Positions 56,611 to 64,000 of a DNA stretch of 64,000 nt are shown one piece after another. Position 1 is the stretch's first letter; every line of letters begins with the position of its first letter. The translations under genes and the position numbers were made by a program. The notes beneath the pieces are model-generated. The model ran no database searches. It was not told where the DNA came from and saw only the letters and a list, made by a program, of their open reading frames with translations. This DNA comes from Mycobacterium mantenii (GTDB lineage Bacteria > Actinomycetota > Actinomycetes > Mycobacteriales > Mycobacteriaceae). Location: assembly GCF_010731775.1 (NCBI RefSeq), contig NZ_AP022590.1, positions 1,054,001 through 1,118,000 on the forward strand. Reading direction: 5' to 3'.

Positions 56611-57552
56611 TCAAAATGGAAGTGGATTCGCGAATTTCGCCCTCAGCAGCGCGCCGATCTCGGCCAGCGCGAGGCCGCCACGCGCCACCGATTCTGAACG
56701 CATCAGAAAGCCGTGATACACGCCGGGATATCGAGTGACGGTGGTCTGCACACCGGCATCCCGCAACCGCTCCGCGTACCGTTCTCCCCAGTCGCGGATC
56801 GGATCGACCGCGGCGGTCGCCACGATGGCCTGCGGGAGGTGGGACAGGTTGGTGGCGTACGCCGGCACGAGATACGGATGATCGAGCGGGCCGGTTCCCG
56901 CATCAGCCAGTTCGTGCATGTACTGGATGTCGTCAAGGCTCAGCATGGGCGCCGATTCCAGCATCGCGACCGACGGCACCGTCATGTCTCGATCCACACC
57001 CGGGTACAACAACACCTGGCAGAACAACTCCGGGCCGCCTCGGTCACGGGCAGCCAGGGCGACGCCCGCGGCCAGCGTGCCACCCGCGCTGTCACCGATC
57101 ACCCCTAGTCGGGTTGGATCCAGCTGCAATTCGGCTGCCTTCGCGGCGACCCACTCGGTAGCGGTGTACGCATCGTCGAATTGTGCTGGGGGCGGGGCTT
57201 CTGGTGCCAGGCGGTATTCGACGGCGACGACGGTTGCACCGGACGACTGTGCGAGATTGCGGGCCAGCGGCTCGAAGGAATGGTTGGACCCCAGCACCAT
57301 GCCACCACCGTGGAAATAGACCAATACCGGCGCATCGACGTCGCGGGTCGGACGGTAGATGCGCAGCGGAAGCTCGCCGTCAGGGCCGGTTATGACGCGA
57401 TCGGTCACTTCGGCCATGTCGGGCATCGGGGGCAGCGGCATTGACTCAAGGGAGTCGCGCACCGTTGCCAGACCCCGTTGCCGCATCGGAAGGACGGGGC
57501 CTAAGGACGCCACCCTCGCAGCGGCATCGGGGTCAAGAGCTGGCACGCTCAT
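56611..57552 (-). CDS. Alpha/beta hydrolase of the hormone-sensitive lipase (Lip) family
   Basis: A 313-residue esterase. The oxyanion-hole motif is FHGGGMVLGS (about residue 80), the nucleophile is in GDSAGGTLAAGVALAA (about 154), the acid is likely Asp in AAVDPIRDWGERY and the base is His in YPGVYHGFLM. These features define mycobacterial Lip/HSL esterases acting on short or medium acyl esters. It overlaps the SDR gene upstream by four bases (ATGA). An ester-hydrolysing enzyme next to a Baeyer-Villiger monooxygenase would complete ketone to alcohol plus acid conversion; that pairing is inferred. Confidence 0.92.
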   Translation of the reverse strand: MSVPALDPDAAARVASLGPVLPMRQRGLATVRDSLESMPLPPMPDMAEVTDRVITGPDGELPLRIYRPTRDVDAPVLVYFHGGGMVLGSNHSFEPLARNLAQSSGATVVAVEYRLAPEAPPPAQFDDAYTATEWVAAKAAELQLDPTRLGVIGDSAGGTLAAGVALAARDRGGPELFCQVLLYPGVDRDMTVPSVAMLESAPMLSLDDIQYMHELADAGTGPLDHPYLVPAYATNLSHLPQAIVATAAVDPIRDWGERYAERLRDAGVQTTVTRYPGVYHGFLMRSESVARGGLALAEIGALLRAKFANPLPF

Positions 57553-58421
57553 TGTTCTGCGGGATCGAAGCGGCGTTTGGTGCGTAGCATCGGTGGCCGT
57601 TGTGCCGCAAGCATGTTCGCTCGTTCGAGCATCGCATTCCCCACGAATTCGGGTTGTGTGAGGAGATAGAACCGCCCTTCGGCGGCCTGCTCGAACACCA
57701 CTTCGGCGGCGGTGAGCGGATGCATGGCATCAGCCTTGACGTCGAGCATCGCCGATCGCTGAGACTCTGCCGCTGCGCGGTCGCTCGCGTCGTCGGCGTC
57801 GACGCCGCCCGCCGACTCGAAAATGTTGGACACCACTGCGCCAGGCAGCACAGCCTGCACGTGAATGTGATGGTGGTGCCCGGCTGACTGAACGTCAAGA
57901 TGCAGACATTCGGTCAACGCCAGTACGGCGTGCTTACTCACGATGTAGGGCGCTTGCAACGGAATCGACACCACCCCACCGACCGACGACAGATTCCACA
58001 CCCACACCTGCTCGTGGGTGGCCATCATTCTGGGCAGAAAGGCCCGCACACCGTGGAAGACGCCGCTGATGTTTATGTCAATCACGCGCTGCCAGTTGAC
58101 GACGGGTGTATCCCACAGATAGCCGAACTGTTCGACCCCGGCGTTGTTCACCAGTAGCCGCACGGCACCGACGTCGCGGTAGGTCATTTCTGCCAGCGCC
58201 TGCATAGCGTCGTATTCGCGAACATCGCACACCACGTCCAGTGCGGAGCCCCCCGCAGCGCACAGCTCGTCGCGCAGTGCGGCGATGGCGTCGGCGTCGA
58301 TGTCGGCCAGCACCACCGTCATCCCCAACCGGCTGGCGTGTCGAGCCAGTCCGGCGCCGATGCCTGCGCCGGCGCCGGTAATGACCGCGACGCCGCCGCA
58401 GAAGATTTCGTAAGCGCTCAC
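57549..58421 (-). CDS. Short-chain dehydrogenase/reductase
   Basis: A 290-residue SDR with the cofactor motif TGAGAGIGAGLA (about 15-26), a following ADID that favours NAD(H), NNAGV at about 91, the catalytic Ser in NLSSVGG and Tyr-x-x-x-Lys in APYIVSKHAVLAL. A His-rich stretch (GHHHHIHVQ) lies before the substrate-binding region. Length and motifs are normal for classical SDRs oxidising secondary alcohols. It starts three bases after the SnoaL-like gene and overlaps the esterase start, so the three form one operon. Substrate unknown. Confidence 0.9.
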   Translation of the reverse strand: MSAYEIFCGGVAVITGAGAGIGAGLARHASRLGMTVVLADIDADAIAALRDELCAAGGSALDVVCDVREYDAMQALAEMTYRDVGAVRLLVNNAGVEQFGYLWDTPVVNWQRVIDINISGVFHGVRAFLPRMMATHEQVWVWNLSSVGGVVSIPLQAPYIVSKHAVLALTECLHLDVQSAGHHHHIHVQAVLPGAVVSNIFESAGGVDADDASDRAAAESQRSAMLDVKADAMHPLTAAEVVFEQAAEGRFYLLTQPEFVGNAMLERANMLAAQRPPMLRTKRRFDPAEQ

Positions 58422-58424
58422 CGG

Positions 58425-58904
58425 TTACGACACGGTGGCGCTGTCGGCGGAGAGCTCCGACAGCAAGACCGAGTTGGTGGTGTCGAGAACAATATCCATC
58501 TCGGTGAACTCCAGCCCGTCGGCGCCACGGCGCACGCCGACAGTTGCTACGCCGCTGGACACCGCGAACGGTACGAAGTTTGCGGTCTGATTGACGAAGA
58601 TATAGAACCGCGCGTGGGTGATGTCATCATCGGTACCCGTGCGGTACACGTTGGTGGCGTGGTGGCGCAGCGGGTACGGACTTTGTTTGCGGTGTTCCGA
58701 CATCCATTCCATGACGGCGGCGCGGCCATGCAATTCGGGCGACATCAGTTCCTCGAATGGACTTGTGCCCGAATCGCTTCGGTTCACATAGCGCACGTTC
58801 TCGGCGTAGCGTGCTGCCAGCTCGTCGTAGTGCGCCTCGTCGTAGTGGTACCAAAACCCGGCGATAAACTCCTGCAGGTCGGACAGCGTGATGTCGTTGC
58901 TCAT
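58425..58904 (-). CDS. SnoaL-like / nuclear transport factor 2-fold protein
   Basis: A 159-residue single-domain protein with the NTF2-like cone fold pattern: an N-terminal helix pair (LQEFIAGFWYHYDEAHYDELAARYAENVRYVN), HGRAAVMEWMSEHRKQ, then strands YPLRHHATNVYRTGTDDDITHARFYIFVNQT. Members act as isomerases, hydratases or ligand-binding proteins in steroid and aromatic pathways. The ATG at 58904 was chosen because upstream in-frame codons have no recognisable domain. First gene of the SnoaL-SDR-esterase operon. Confidence 0.82.
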   Translation of the reverse strand: MSNDITLSDLQEFIAGFWYHYDEAHYDELAARYAENVRYVNRSDSGTSPFEELMSPELHGRAAVMEWMSEHRKQSPYPLRHHATNVYRTGTDDDITHARFYIFVNQTANFVPFAVSSGVATVGVRRGADGLEFTEMDIVLDTTNSVLLSELSADSATVS

Positions 58905-58990
58905 GGCATCAGTCAACCCCCGGTGTGGCCATGCAAACACCGGGATGCCCGGTCAGTGGAACACGGCCACTGATTTGCGCGGTGCCTGCT

Positions 58991-60586
58991 TCAGCGACCG
59001 GCAGGTTCGAGACCGAACCGATCCCGAAGCTCTCGCTTGAGCAGCTTGCCGCTGGGATTTTTCGGCAGTGCATCGACGAAGAAAACGCGCTTAGGTGTCT
59101 TGAAGCCGGATAGATGCTTGCGGCAATGGTTCAGAATGTCATTTTCGGTGAGCCCGATGCCATCGCGCGGCACCACCGCCGCCACCACGGCTTCCATCCA
59201 AAGAGGGTGCGGCACACCGAAGACCGCGACTTCCTTGACACCGCTATGCCGGTAGACGATCTCTTCGACCTCGCGGCTGGCCACGTTTTCTCCGCCGGTT
59301 TTGATCATGTCCTTCTTGCGGTCCACCACGTGCAGCATGCCGTGCTCGTCGTAGTAGCCGAGGTCGCCCGAGTGGAACCAGCCGCCGCGGAAGGCCTCGG
59401 CAGTGCGTTCGGGATCGTCGAGATAGCCCAACATCAAGTGCGGGCTGCGGTGCGCGATCTCGCCCACGGCACCAGTGCCCAGGGGGATGTCGTTGTCATC
59501 GAGGATCGCCGTCTCCACGTTGACAACTGGCCGCCCGGCCGCGCCGGCGTGGGCATCCTGCTCATCGGGGCCCAGTGCGGAGGCCAATGGCGCCATCTCG
59601 GTCTGGCCGTAGAAGTTCCACAACCTCAGACGCGGCAGCCGCTGGCGGATCTCTTGCAGTATCTCGATCGGCATCGCCGAGGCGCCGTAGTACCCCTTGC
59701 ACAAACTGGTCAGATCTACCTCCTGGAAGGTCGGGCAGCGCAGCAGGCTGATCCACACCGTCGGTGGTGCAAAGTAATTCGTTACCCGATAGCGCTCGAT
59801 GGTGCGCAGTACCGCGTCCGGTTCGGGACGTGGCAGGATGATGCTGGTGGCGCCCAGATAGATGTCGGTGGCCAGGAAATTGTCCAACTGTGCGCAGTGA
59901 TAAAGCGGTAGCGAATGGATCTCGACGTCGTCTCCCGACATCGAGCCGGCCTCGATCGTGCTCGCATACTGCCACATCAGGCTGCGGCTGGAGTGCATCA
60001 CGGCCTTAGGGCGCGACTCAGTCCCGCTGGTATACATCAGCCGCACGAGTTGGTCGTCGCCGATGTTGAGGTCCGGCGCGGTGGTGTTCGTCGTCAACCA
60101 CCCTGCGAAGTCATCCCAACCCGGGGGAACGGTGCACCCCGCCCGCATCAGCGCCACCCTGGTGGTGACCACACCGCCGAGCTGCATCGCACGCTCGGCG
60201 GTCGCCGTCAAATCGCCCTCGACTACGAATCCACTGACTCGGCTGTGACCGAGGATGTAGGAGATTTCCTCAGCGGTGAGCATGAAATTGATCGGCACCA
60301 AAACCACACCGGCGCGCGCCGTGGCGAACACCAGGACCGCATACTGCCAACAGTTGTGCGACAGCAGGGCGATGCGGTCGCCGGGTGCAAAGCCGTTGTC
60401 GTGCAACGCGGCTGCGGCCCTGTCCACCACAGCGTCGAACTCAGCGAACGTGAGAAGGACGGCTCCGTCGATGATCGCGGGCTTGCCCGGATGCTTTCGG
60501 GCCGACCGGCGCGGAATATCGCTGAGCGTGTGACTGCGTGCCTTTGCGATCACAGCGTCGAGTTCGGAGGGATCCACGCGTTGCAT
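58991..60586 (-). CDS. Acyl-CoA synthetase / AMP-dependent CoA ligase (FadD type)
   Basis: A 531-residue adenylating enzyme that activates a carboxylic acid to its CoA thioester. The ATP motif is LMYTSGTESRPKAVMH (about 190), with Glu-Ser where many members have Thr-Gly; this variant is found in steroid or bile-acid type ligases. NFYGQTEMAP (about 318), GWFHSGDLGYYDEHG (about 405), RKKDMIKTGGENV (about 430) and the final PSGKLLKREL lysine are all present. It is divergent from the Baeyer-Villiger gene across 102 bases. A TACCCT hexamer seven bases before the ATG suggests a leaderless transcript. The product would be an acyl-CoA fed to the thioesterase or beta-oxidation. Confidence 0.92.
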   Translation of the reverse strand: MQRVDPSELDAVIAKARSHTLSDIPRRSARKHPGKPAIIDGAVLLTFAEFDAVVDRAAAALHDNGFAPGDRIALLSHNCWQYAVLVFATARAGVVLVPINFMLTAEEISYILGHSRVSGFVVEGDLTATAERAMQLGGVVTTRVALMRAGCTVPPGWDDFAGWLTTNTTAPDLNIGDDQLVRLMYTSGTESRPKAVMHSSRSLMWQYASTIEAGSMSGDDVEIHSLPLYHCAQLDNFLATDIYLGATSIILPRPEPDAVLRTIERYRVTNYFAPPTVWISLLRCPTFQEVDLTSLCKGYYGASAMPIEILQEIRQRLPRLRLWNFYGQTEMAPLASALGPDEQDAHAGAAGRPVVNVETAILDDNDIPLGTGAVGEIAHRSPHLMLGYLDDPERTAEAFRGGWFHSGDLGYYDEHGMLHVVDRKKDMIKTGGENVASREVEEIVYRHSGVKEVAVFGVPHPLWMEAVVAAVVPRDGIGLTENDILNHCRKHLSGFKTPKRVFFVDALPKNPSGKLLKRELRDRFGLEPAGR

Positions 60587-60593
60587 ACGTCGG

Positions 60594-60599
60594 AGGGTA
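60594..60599 (-). promoter_or_regulatory. Possible leaderless -10 hexamer of the FadD-type gene
   Basis: On the minus strand TACCCT ends seven bases before the ATG at 60586. On the plus strand GATACT at 60676-60681 stands seven bases before the Baeyer-Villiger start, so both divergent genes may be leaderless. Confidence 0.4.
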
Positions 60600-60688
60600 G
60601 GCCGCGATAGTCGAGACGGGACTTCTCACCTCCCGCTGAGTAGACAAGGCAGTGCCCGAGCCGCCTACACGCTCCGATACTCGGTGCC

Positions 60689-62617
60689 ATGACCTCCGCC
60701 ACTGAATCGACGTCGCCTCCCATCTCGGCCGCGCTCGATCTCGAGGAACTGCGGGCGCACCTCGGTCAGGCCGACCCCGGCGTGCTGGTCGCAGTCCTGG
60801 CTCAGCTGACCGGCGACTCGTCTGTGATCGACAAGTTCGGGCCTAAGATCTCCCACGTCCCCGATCCCCCCGAGCGGGCCGGCGTCACCGATGACGACAC
60901 CGCGGAGGAATTGGTGAGCGCCCTGGTTGCGGCCCTGGTCGAGAACCGGCAGGCGAGTGCCCCGCCCGTCGATGATCCCGAGCTGTTCAGGCGCTTGCTT
61001 CCGCTGGCGCTGGGCTCGGAGGTGGACGACGAGTTCGTTCCGCTGCTGCTCGAGCAGGGCGGCTTTCAACTCTCACGGCCCACGCTGCCGCGAACGGTGC
61101 CGATCCCTGAAACGACGAATGTGACCATCATCGGTGCGGGCATCGCCGGCATCATCGCCGCGCTCGCGGCCGCCGAAGCGGGGGTTGGCTACGAAGTCAT
61201 CGATCGCAACGACGAAGTCGGTGGGACGTGGTTGACCACGACCTACCCCGGCATCGGGGTCGACACGCCCTCGGCGTACTACTCGCTGTCGCGTGAGGTG
61301 AATCCGGAGTGGACGAGCTACTACCCGCAGGGTGCTGAGTACCAGGCCTACCTGGTTGCGTTGGCCGACAAGTACGGACTGCGTGAGCACATACGATTCG
61401 GCACCGAGGTGACGGCGCTGTGGTGGGATGAGGACCGTGATTGCTGGCAGGTCCACTCGGTTGACCGCGACGGTAAGCATGACGTCACTCATTCGCGGGT
61501 GGTGGTTACCGCCGCAGGCTACCTCAACCGGCCGCGTTGGCCCGAGTTATCGGGCCGAGAGGCATTCGCAGGCAACAGTATTCACTCCGCACGATGGGAT
61601 ACATCTCTAGATCTCGCGGGAAAGCGAGTGGCGATCATCGGTGCTGGTTGCACAGCGGTGCAAATCGTTGACGCCTGTGTGGACGAAGTCGAGCACCTCA
61701 CAGTGTTTCAGCGCCAGCCACACTGGGTGGCGCCGCGTAAGCGGCTGACCGACGACGTTCCCGAGTACCGACGTTACCTCGGCCGTCACGTCCCGTATTA
61801 CGCCAAGTGGAACAGGCTGAAGTCCTACTGGGGCACGGCGGACAACAACTATCCCGTCATCCTGCGTGACGCGGAGTGGGCGGAAACGCATCTCTCGATC
61901 TCGCCCGCGAACGACGTGCTCTTGCGTATGTGTATGGACTACATCGACACAACCTTTGGTTCGGGAACTGAATTGGCGAAGAAGGTGACGCCGGATTTTG
62001 CGCCCTACGGCAAACGGATCATCCGTGATCCAGGTGGCTACTACAAGGCTCTGACCCGTGAGCACGTCGATGTGGAAGCCAGTGAGCCGGCCGAGGTCAA
62101 CGCCAAAGGTGTTGTCACGCAGGACGGTCGGCAGATCGATCTCGACGTGATCATTTATGCCACCGGCTACCACCTTGATTTCTTGTCGACCATCGATATT
62201 CGCGGCCGCGGCGGACGCAAGCTCACCGACGAGTGGGGTGACAGCCCCCGCGCCTACCGCGGCGGCACCGTGCCGGGCTTTCCCAACCTGTTCATCACCT
62301 CAGCCCCGAACTACAGTCCCGGTCATGGCGCCGGCGCCAATTTCTCGATGGAAGTGCTGTCGCACTACATCATTGAATGCCTGCAACTGATGGCACTGCG
62401 CGGTGCGACGACGATTGAGGTCACGCAGCAGGCTTACGACTACTATGTGGCCGCCATCGACGAGGCCATGGCCAACACAGTGTGGTGTCACACCCCGAAC
62501 GCGCACACTTACTACCGCTCCGGTTCGGGGCGGGTCGTAGTGGCCACTCCGTACCGGCTGGTGGACCTCTGGCATGAACACCGAGCGCCGATCGAAGAGC
62601 ACTTCGAGTTGCGATGA
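60689..62617 (+). CDS. Baeyer-Villiger monooxygenase, 4-hydroxyacetophenone-monooxygenase type
   Basis: A 642-residue class B flavin monooxygenase. The N-terminal extension of about 140 residues (LRAHLGQADPGVLVAVLAQLTGD) is typical of 4-hydroxyacetophenone monooxygenase (640 residues) and absent from shorter cyclohexanone-type enzymes. FAD motif GAGIAG is at 149-154, the fingerprint FxGxxxHxxxW is at 293-303 (followed by Asp, not Pro), and the NADPH motif GAGCTA at 318-323. The enzyme inserts oxygen next to a ketone to give an ester or lactone. Its stop overlaps the SDR start (ATGA), so the SDR may supply the ketone by alcohol oxidation. Substrate specificity cannot be read from sequence. Confidence 0.93.
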   Translation: MTSATESTSPPISAALDLEELRAHLGQADPGVLVAVLAQLTGDSSVIDKFGPKISHVPDPPERAGVTDDDTAEELVSALVAALVENRQASAPPVDDPELFRRLLPLALGSEVDDEFVPLLLEQGGFQLSRPTLPRTVPIPETTNVTIIGAGIAGIIAALAAAEAGVGYEVIDRNDEVGGTWLTTTYPGIGVDTPSAYYSLSREVNPEWTSYYPQGAEYQAYLVALADKYGLREHIRFGTEVTALWWDEDRDCWQVHSVDRDGKHDVTHSRVVVTAAGYLNRPRWPELSGREAFAGNSIHSARWDTSLDLAGKRVAIIGAGCTAVQIVDACVDEVEHLTVFQRQPHWVAPRKRLTDDVPEYRRYLGRHVPYYAKWNRLKSYWGTADNNYPVILRDAEWAETHLSISPANDVLLRMCMDYIDTTFGSGTELAKKVTPDFAPYGKRIIRDPGGYYKALTREHVDVEASEPAEVNAKGVVTQDGRQIDLDVIIYATGYHLDFLSTIDIRGRGGRKLTDEWGDSPRAYRGGTVPGFPNLFITSAPNYSPGHGAGANFSMEVLSHYIIECLQLMALRGATTIEVTQQAYDYYVAAIDEAMANTVWCHTPNAHTYYRSGSGRVVVATPYRLVDLWHEHRAPIEEHFELR

Positions 62618-63501
62618 CGCGATTACTTTCCGGTAGAACGGCTTTAGTCACCGGCAGCAGCCGGGGGATTGGCCGGGCGATCGCGCAGCGATTGGCTGCC
62701 GAGGGCGCCACGGTGGCGGTGACGGCGCGAAGCCACACACCCTCGCGGTCCACCCGGGCGGGGCTAGATGCGGTGCTGCCGGGAACGATTGACGAGACGA
62801 TTGCCCTGATCGAGAACACGGGGGGATCGGCGTTCGGGCTGGCCGTCGACCTCGAAGACAACGGTGCCCGTGACGGTCTGATCGACCAGGTGCTCGACCG
62901 CACCGGCCGTATCGACATCCTGGTCAACAATGCGGGCTTCGCCGACTACTCGGTGATCGAGGAGATGAGTCTGGAGACGTTCGACCGTACGGTGGAGCAC
63001 TACCTGCGCACGCCTTTTGTCCTGACGAAAGCCGCAGTGCCCCATATGCGCAAGCAGGGTGCGGGCTGGATCGTGAACATCGGGTCGGTGACCGGGGTGG
63101 CGCCGGTGAGGCCGTACCGGGACTACAACAAGACTTCGGGCGACGTGATCTACGGGTCCGTGAAGGCCGCGCTGCACCGCTTCACCCAGGGTGTCGCGGC
63201 GGAACTGCTCGACGCCAACATCGCGGTCAACTGCGTGGGTCCATCGACGGCGGTTCGGACACCCGGGGCAGCCCAGTTGATTCCCGACTCGTTTCCGACC
63301 GAATCGGTGGAATACCTGGCCGAAACAGTGTTGGCAATGTGTCACCTTCCCGCGGCCGAGCGCACCGGCTTGGTTGCATTCAGTCTGCACTATCCGTGGT
63401 CACAGCAGTTGCAAGTCCACACACTGGACGGCGAAGGCGAGCTACCCGCGCTGGAGCCACCGACGACGGCCAACCCGAACATCCTGCCGGCGGGAATCTA
63501 G
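62614..63501 (+). CDS. Short-chain dehydrogenase/reductase coupled to the Baeyer-Villiger monooxygenase
   Basis: A 295-residue classical SDR starting in the ATGA overlap with the monooxygenase. Cofactor motif TGSSRGIGRA (about 13-22) with nearby Arg residues, consistent with NADP(H); NNAGF at about 106; Ser in IGSVTGVAP and Tyr-x-x-x-Lys in YGSVKAALHRF. A second insertion PSRSTRAGLDAVLPGTIDET near residue 50 is longer than in many SDRs. Function is alcohol/ketone interconversion upstream of the Baeyer-Villiger step, inferred from coupling. Confidence 0.9.
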   Translation: MTRLLSGRTALVTGSSRGIGRAIAQRLAAEGATVAVTARSHTPSRSTRAGLDAVLPGTIDETIALIENTGGSAFGLAVDLEDNGARDGLIDQVLDRTGRIDILVNNAGFADYSVIEEMSLETFDRTVEHYLRTPFVLTKAAVPHMRKQGAGWIVNIGSVTGVAPVRPYRDYNKTSGDVIYGSVKAALHRFTQGVAAELLDANIAVNCVGPSTAVRTPGAAQLIPDSFPTESVEYLAETVLAMCHLPAAERTGLVAFSLHYPWSQQLQVHTLDGEGELPALEPPTTANPNILPAGI

Positions 63502-63507
63502 CAGGAT

Positions 63508-64000
63508 TCAGCTCAGCACCGGGTCGGTGATCGCACAGAAGCTGTGGCACACCGGATTCCGGATGATGACTTCGGGGCACTCGGGATCGAACCAGCGGTC
63601 CACAACGGCCCAGTGAATCGGGTGCATCAAGTACGCGCCCGTCAGCCCGTCGACGTCGGTGAATTCCTGCTCGAACACGTGGGTCCACCCCTGCGTCCCG
63701 ACCGCTTGCTCGACACGGCTCAGCTGCCAGGCCGTGATCGTCTTGACATACCGCGGCATCAAACGCAGCTCATCTTCGAAGCGAGCGACGGTGTCGCAGT
63801 CGGTGCCGGGACGCACACAGAGCAACAGCGCGCGGTAGACGGTGCCGGTTGCGCCGGTACAGGAAGCCGCGCCTGAATAGCATGCGCCATTGATGGCGGT
63901 GATCGCGGGATCATTCAGCAGTGCCGCGAAATCGGGCTCAGCGGAACGCCATTGGCTTTCCGCCTCGAAGCGCAGGTGCACCAGGACATCGCCGCCGTTG
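63508..64000 (-). CDS. Dabb-domain (stress-responsive alpha/beta-barrel) protein, truncated by the window edge
   Basis: The frame is open to base 64000, reading NGGDVLVHLRFEAESQW at the edge, so the start lies outside. At least 163 residues are visible. The C-terminal part has RYVKTITAWQLSRVEQAVGTQGWTHVFEQEFTDVDGLTGAYLMHPIHWAVVDRWF spread over a Dabb-type ferredoxin-like fold with the conserved HP...H region. Such proteins act as small ligand-binding or cyclising enzymes. It converges with the SDR gene with six bases between stops. Cysteines are unusually frequent (CYSGAASC, CPEV, CHSFC). Confidence 0.8.
   Translation of the reverse strand, partial: NGGDVLVHLRFEAESQWRSAEPDFAALLNDPAITAINGACYSGAASCTGATGTVYRALLLCVRPGTDCDTVARFEDELRLMPRYVKTITAWQLSRVEQAVGTQGWTHVFEQEFTDVDGLTGAYLMHPIHWAVVDRWFDPECPEVIIRNPVCHSFCAITDPVLS

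Overview
The window is high-GC actinobacterial DNA that reads as a slow-growing Mycobacterium chromosome. The indicators are a PknE-type Ser/Thr kinase with an extracytoplasmic CPPC thioredoxin-like domain, a 13E12-family HNH protein, an F420-type luciferase-like oxidoreductase, a DUF732 secreted protein, a KshA-like steroid hydroxylase, and frequent GTG starts and ATGA overlaps. I could not assign the species. All functions were read by eye from protein sequence and no database search was run.

Bases 1-30701 are the 3' part of one giant non-ribosomal peptide synthetase gene that begins left of the window. It holds eight modules: (C)-A-T-E, C-A(MT)-T, C-A-T, C-A-T, C-A-T-E, C-A-T, C-A-T-E and C-A-T-TE. 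The Phe-like first module with an epimerase, the N-methylating aliphatic second module and the Phe-like fourth module match the order of the M. avium subsp. paratuberculosis lipopentapeptide L5P (D-Phe, N-Me-Val, Ile, Phe, Ala). This assembly line continues to eight residues. I infer a longer, L5P-headed lipopeptide.

Bases 30855-36025 hold asnO and ngg, the amidotransferase and GNAT/ATP-grasp pair of N-acetylglutaminylglutamine amide (osmoprotectant dipeptide) synthesis, followed by an MFS transporter. Bases 36036-39459 (minus) are two tandem transmembrane Ser/Thr kinases with related catalytic domains and unrelated ectodomains; the upstream one is pknE. Bases 39634-41889 (minus) hold a small hypothetical protein, a RibD-C reductase, a flavin reductase-like protein and a DoxX gene split by an apparent one-base frameshift. 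Bases 41905-45494 are an APC permease divergent from an ArsR-arsenate reductase fusion and a Tat-exported multicopper oxidase, with a palindromic ArsR-type operator between them. Bases 45512-50831 hold a pyridine nucleotide-disulfide oxidoreductase, a membrane protein, an LLM oxidoreductase, a PadR regulator and the 13E12 HNH protein.

Bases 50849-64000 form a catabolic region. It has a KstD-like dehydrogenase divergent from a KshA-like oxygenase with a small Cys-rich partner, a DUF732 protein, a hotdog thioesterase and an unassigned HxD...H protein. It continues with an esterase-SDR-SnoaL operon, an acyl-CoA ligase divergent from a 4-hydroxyacetophenone-type Baeyer-Villiger monooxygenase and an SDR, and ends in a Dabb-domain gene cut by the right edge. 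Together these suggest breakdown of a steroid, terpenoid or aromatic ketone.

No gene-free stretch exceeds 300 bases; the largest is 54459-54726, 268 bases. Several genes have a TANNNT -10 hexamer 6-8 bases before the start codon, as expected for leaderless mycobacterial transcripts. I saw no tRNA, rRNA, CRISPR array or insertion sequence.
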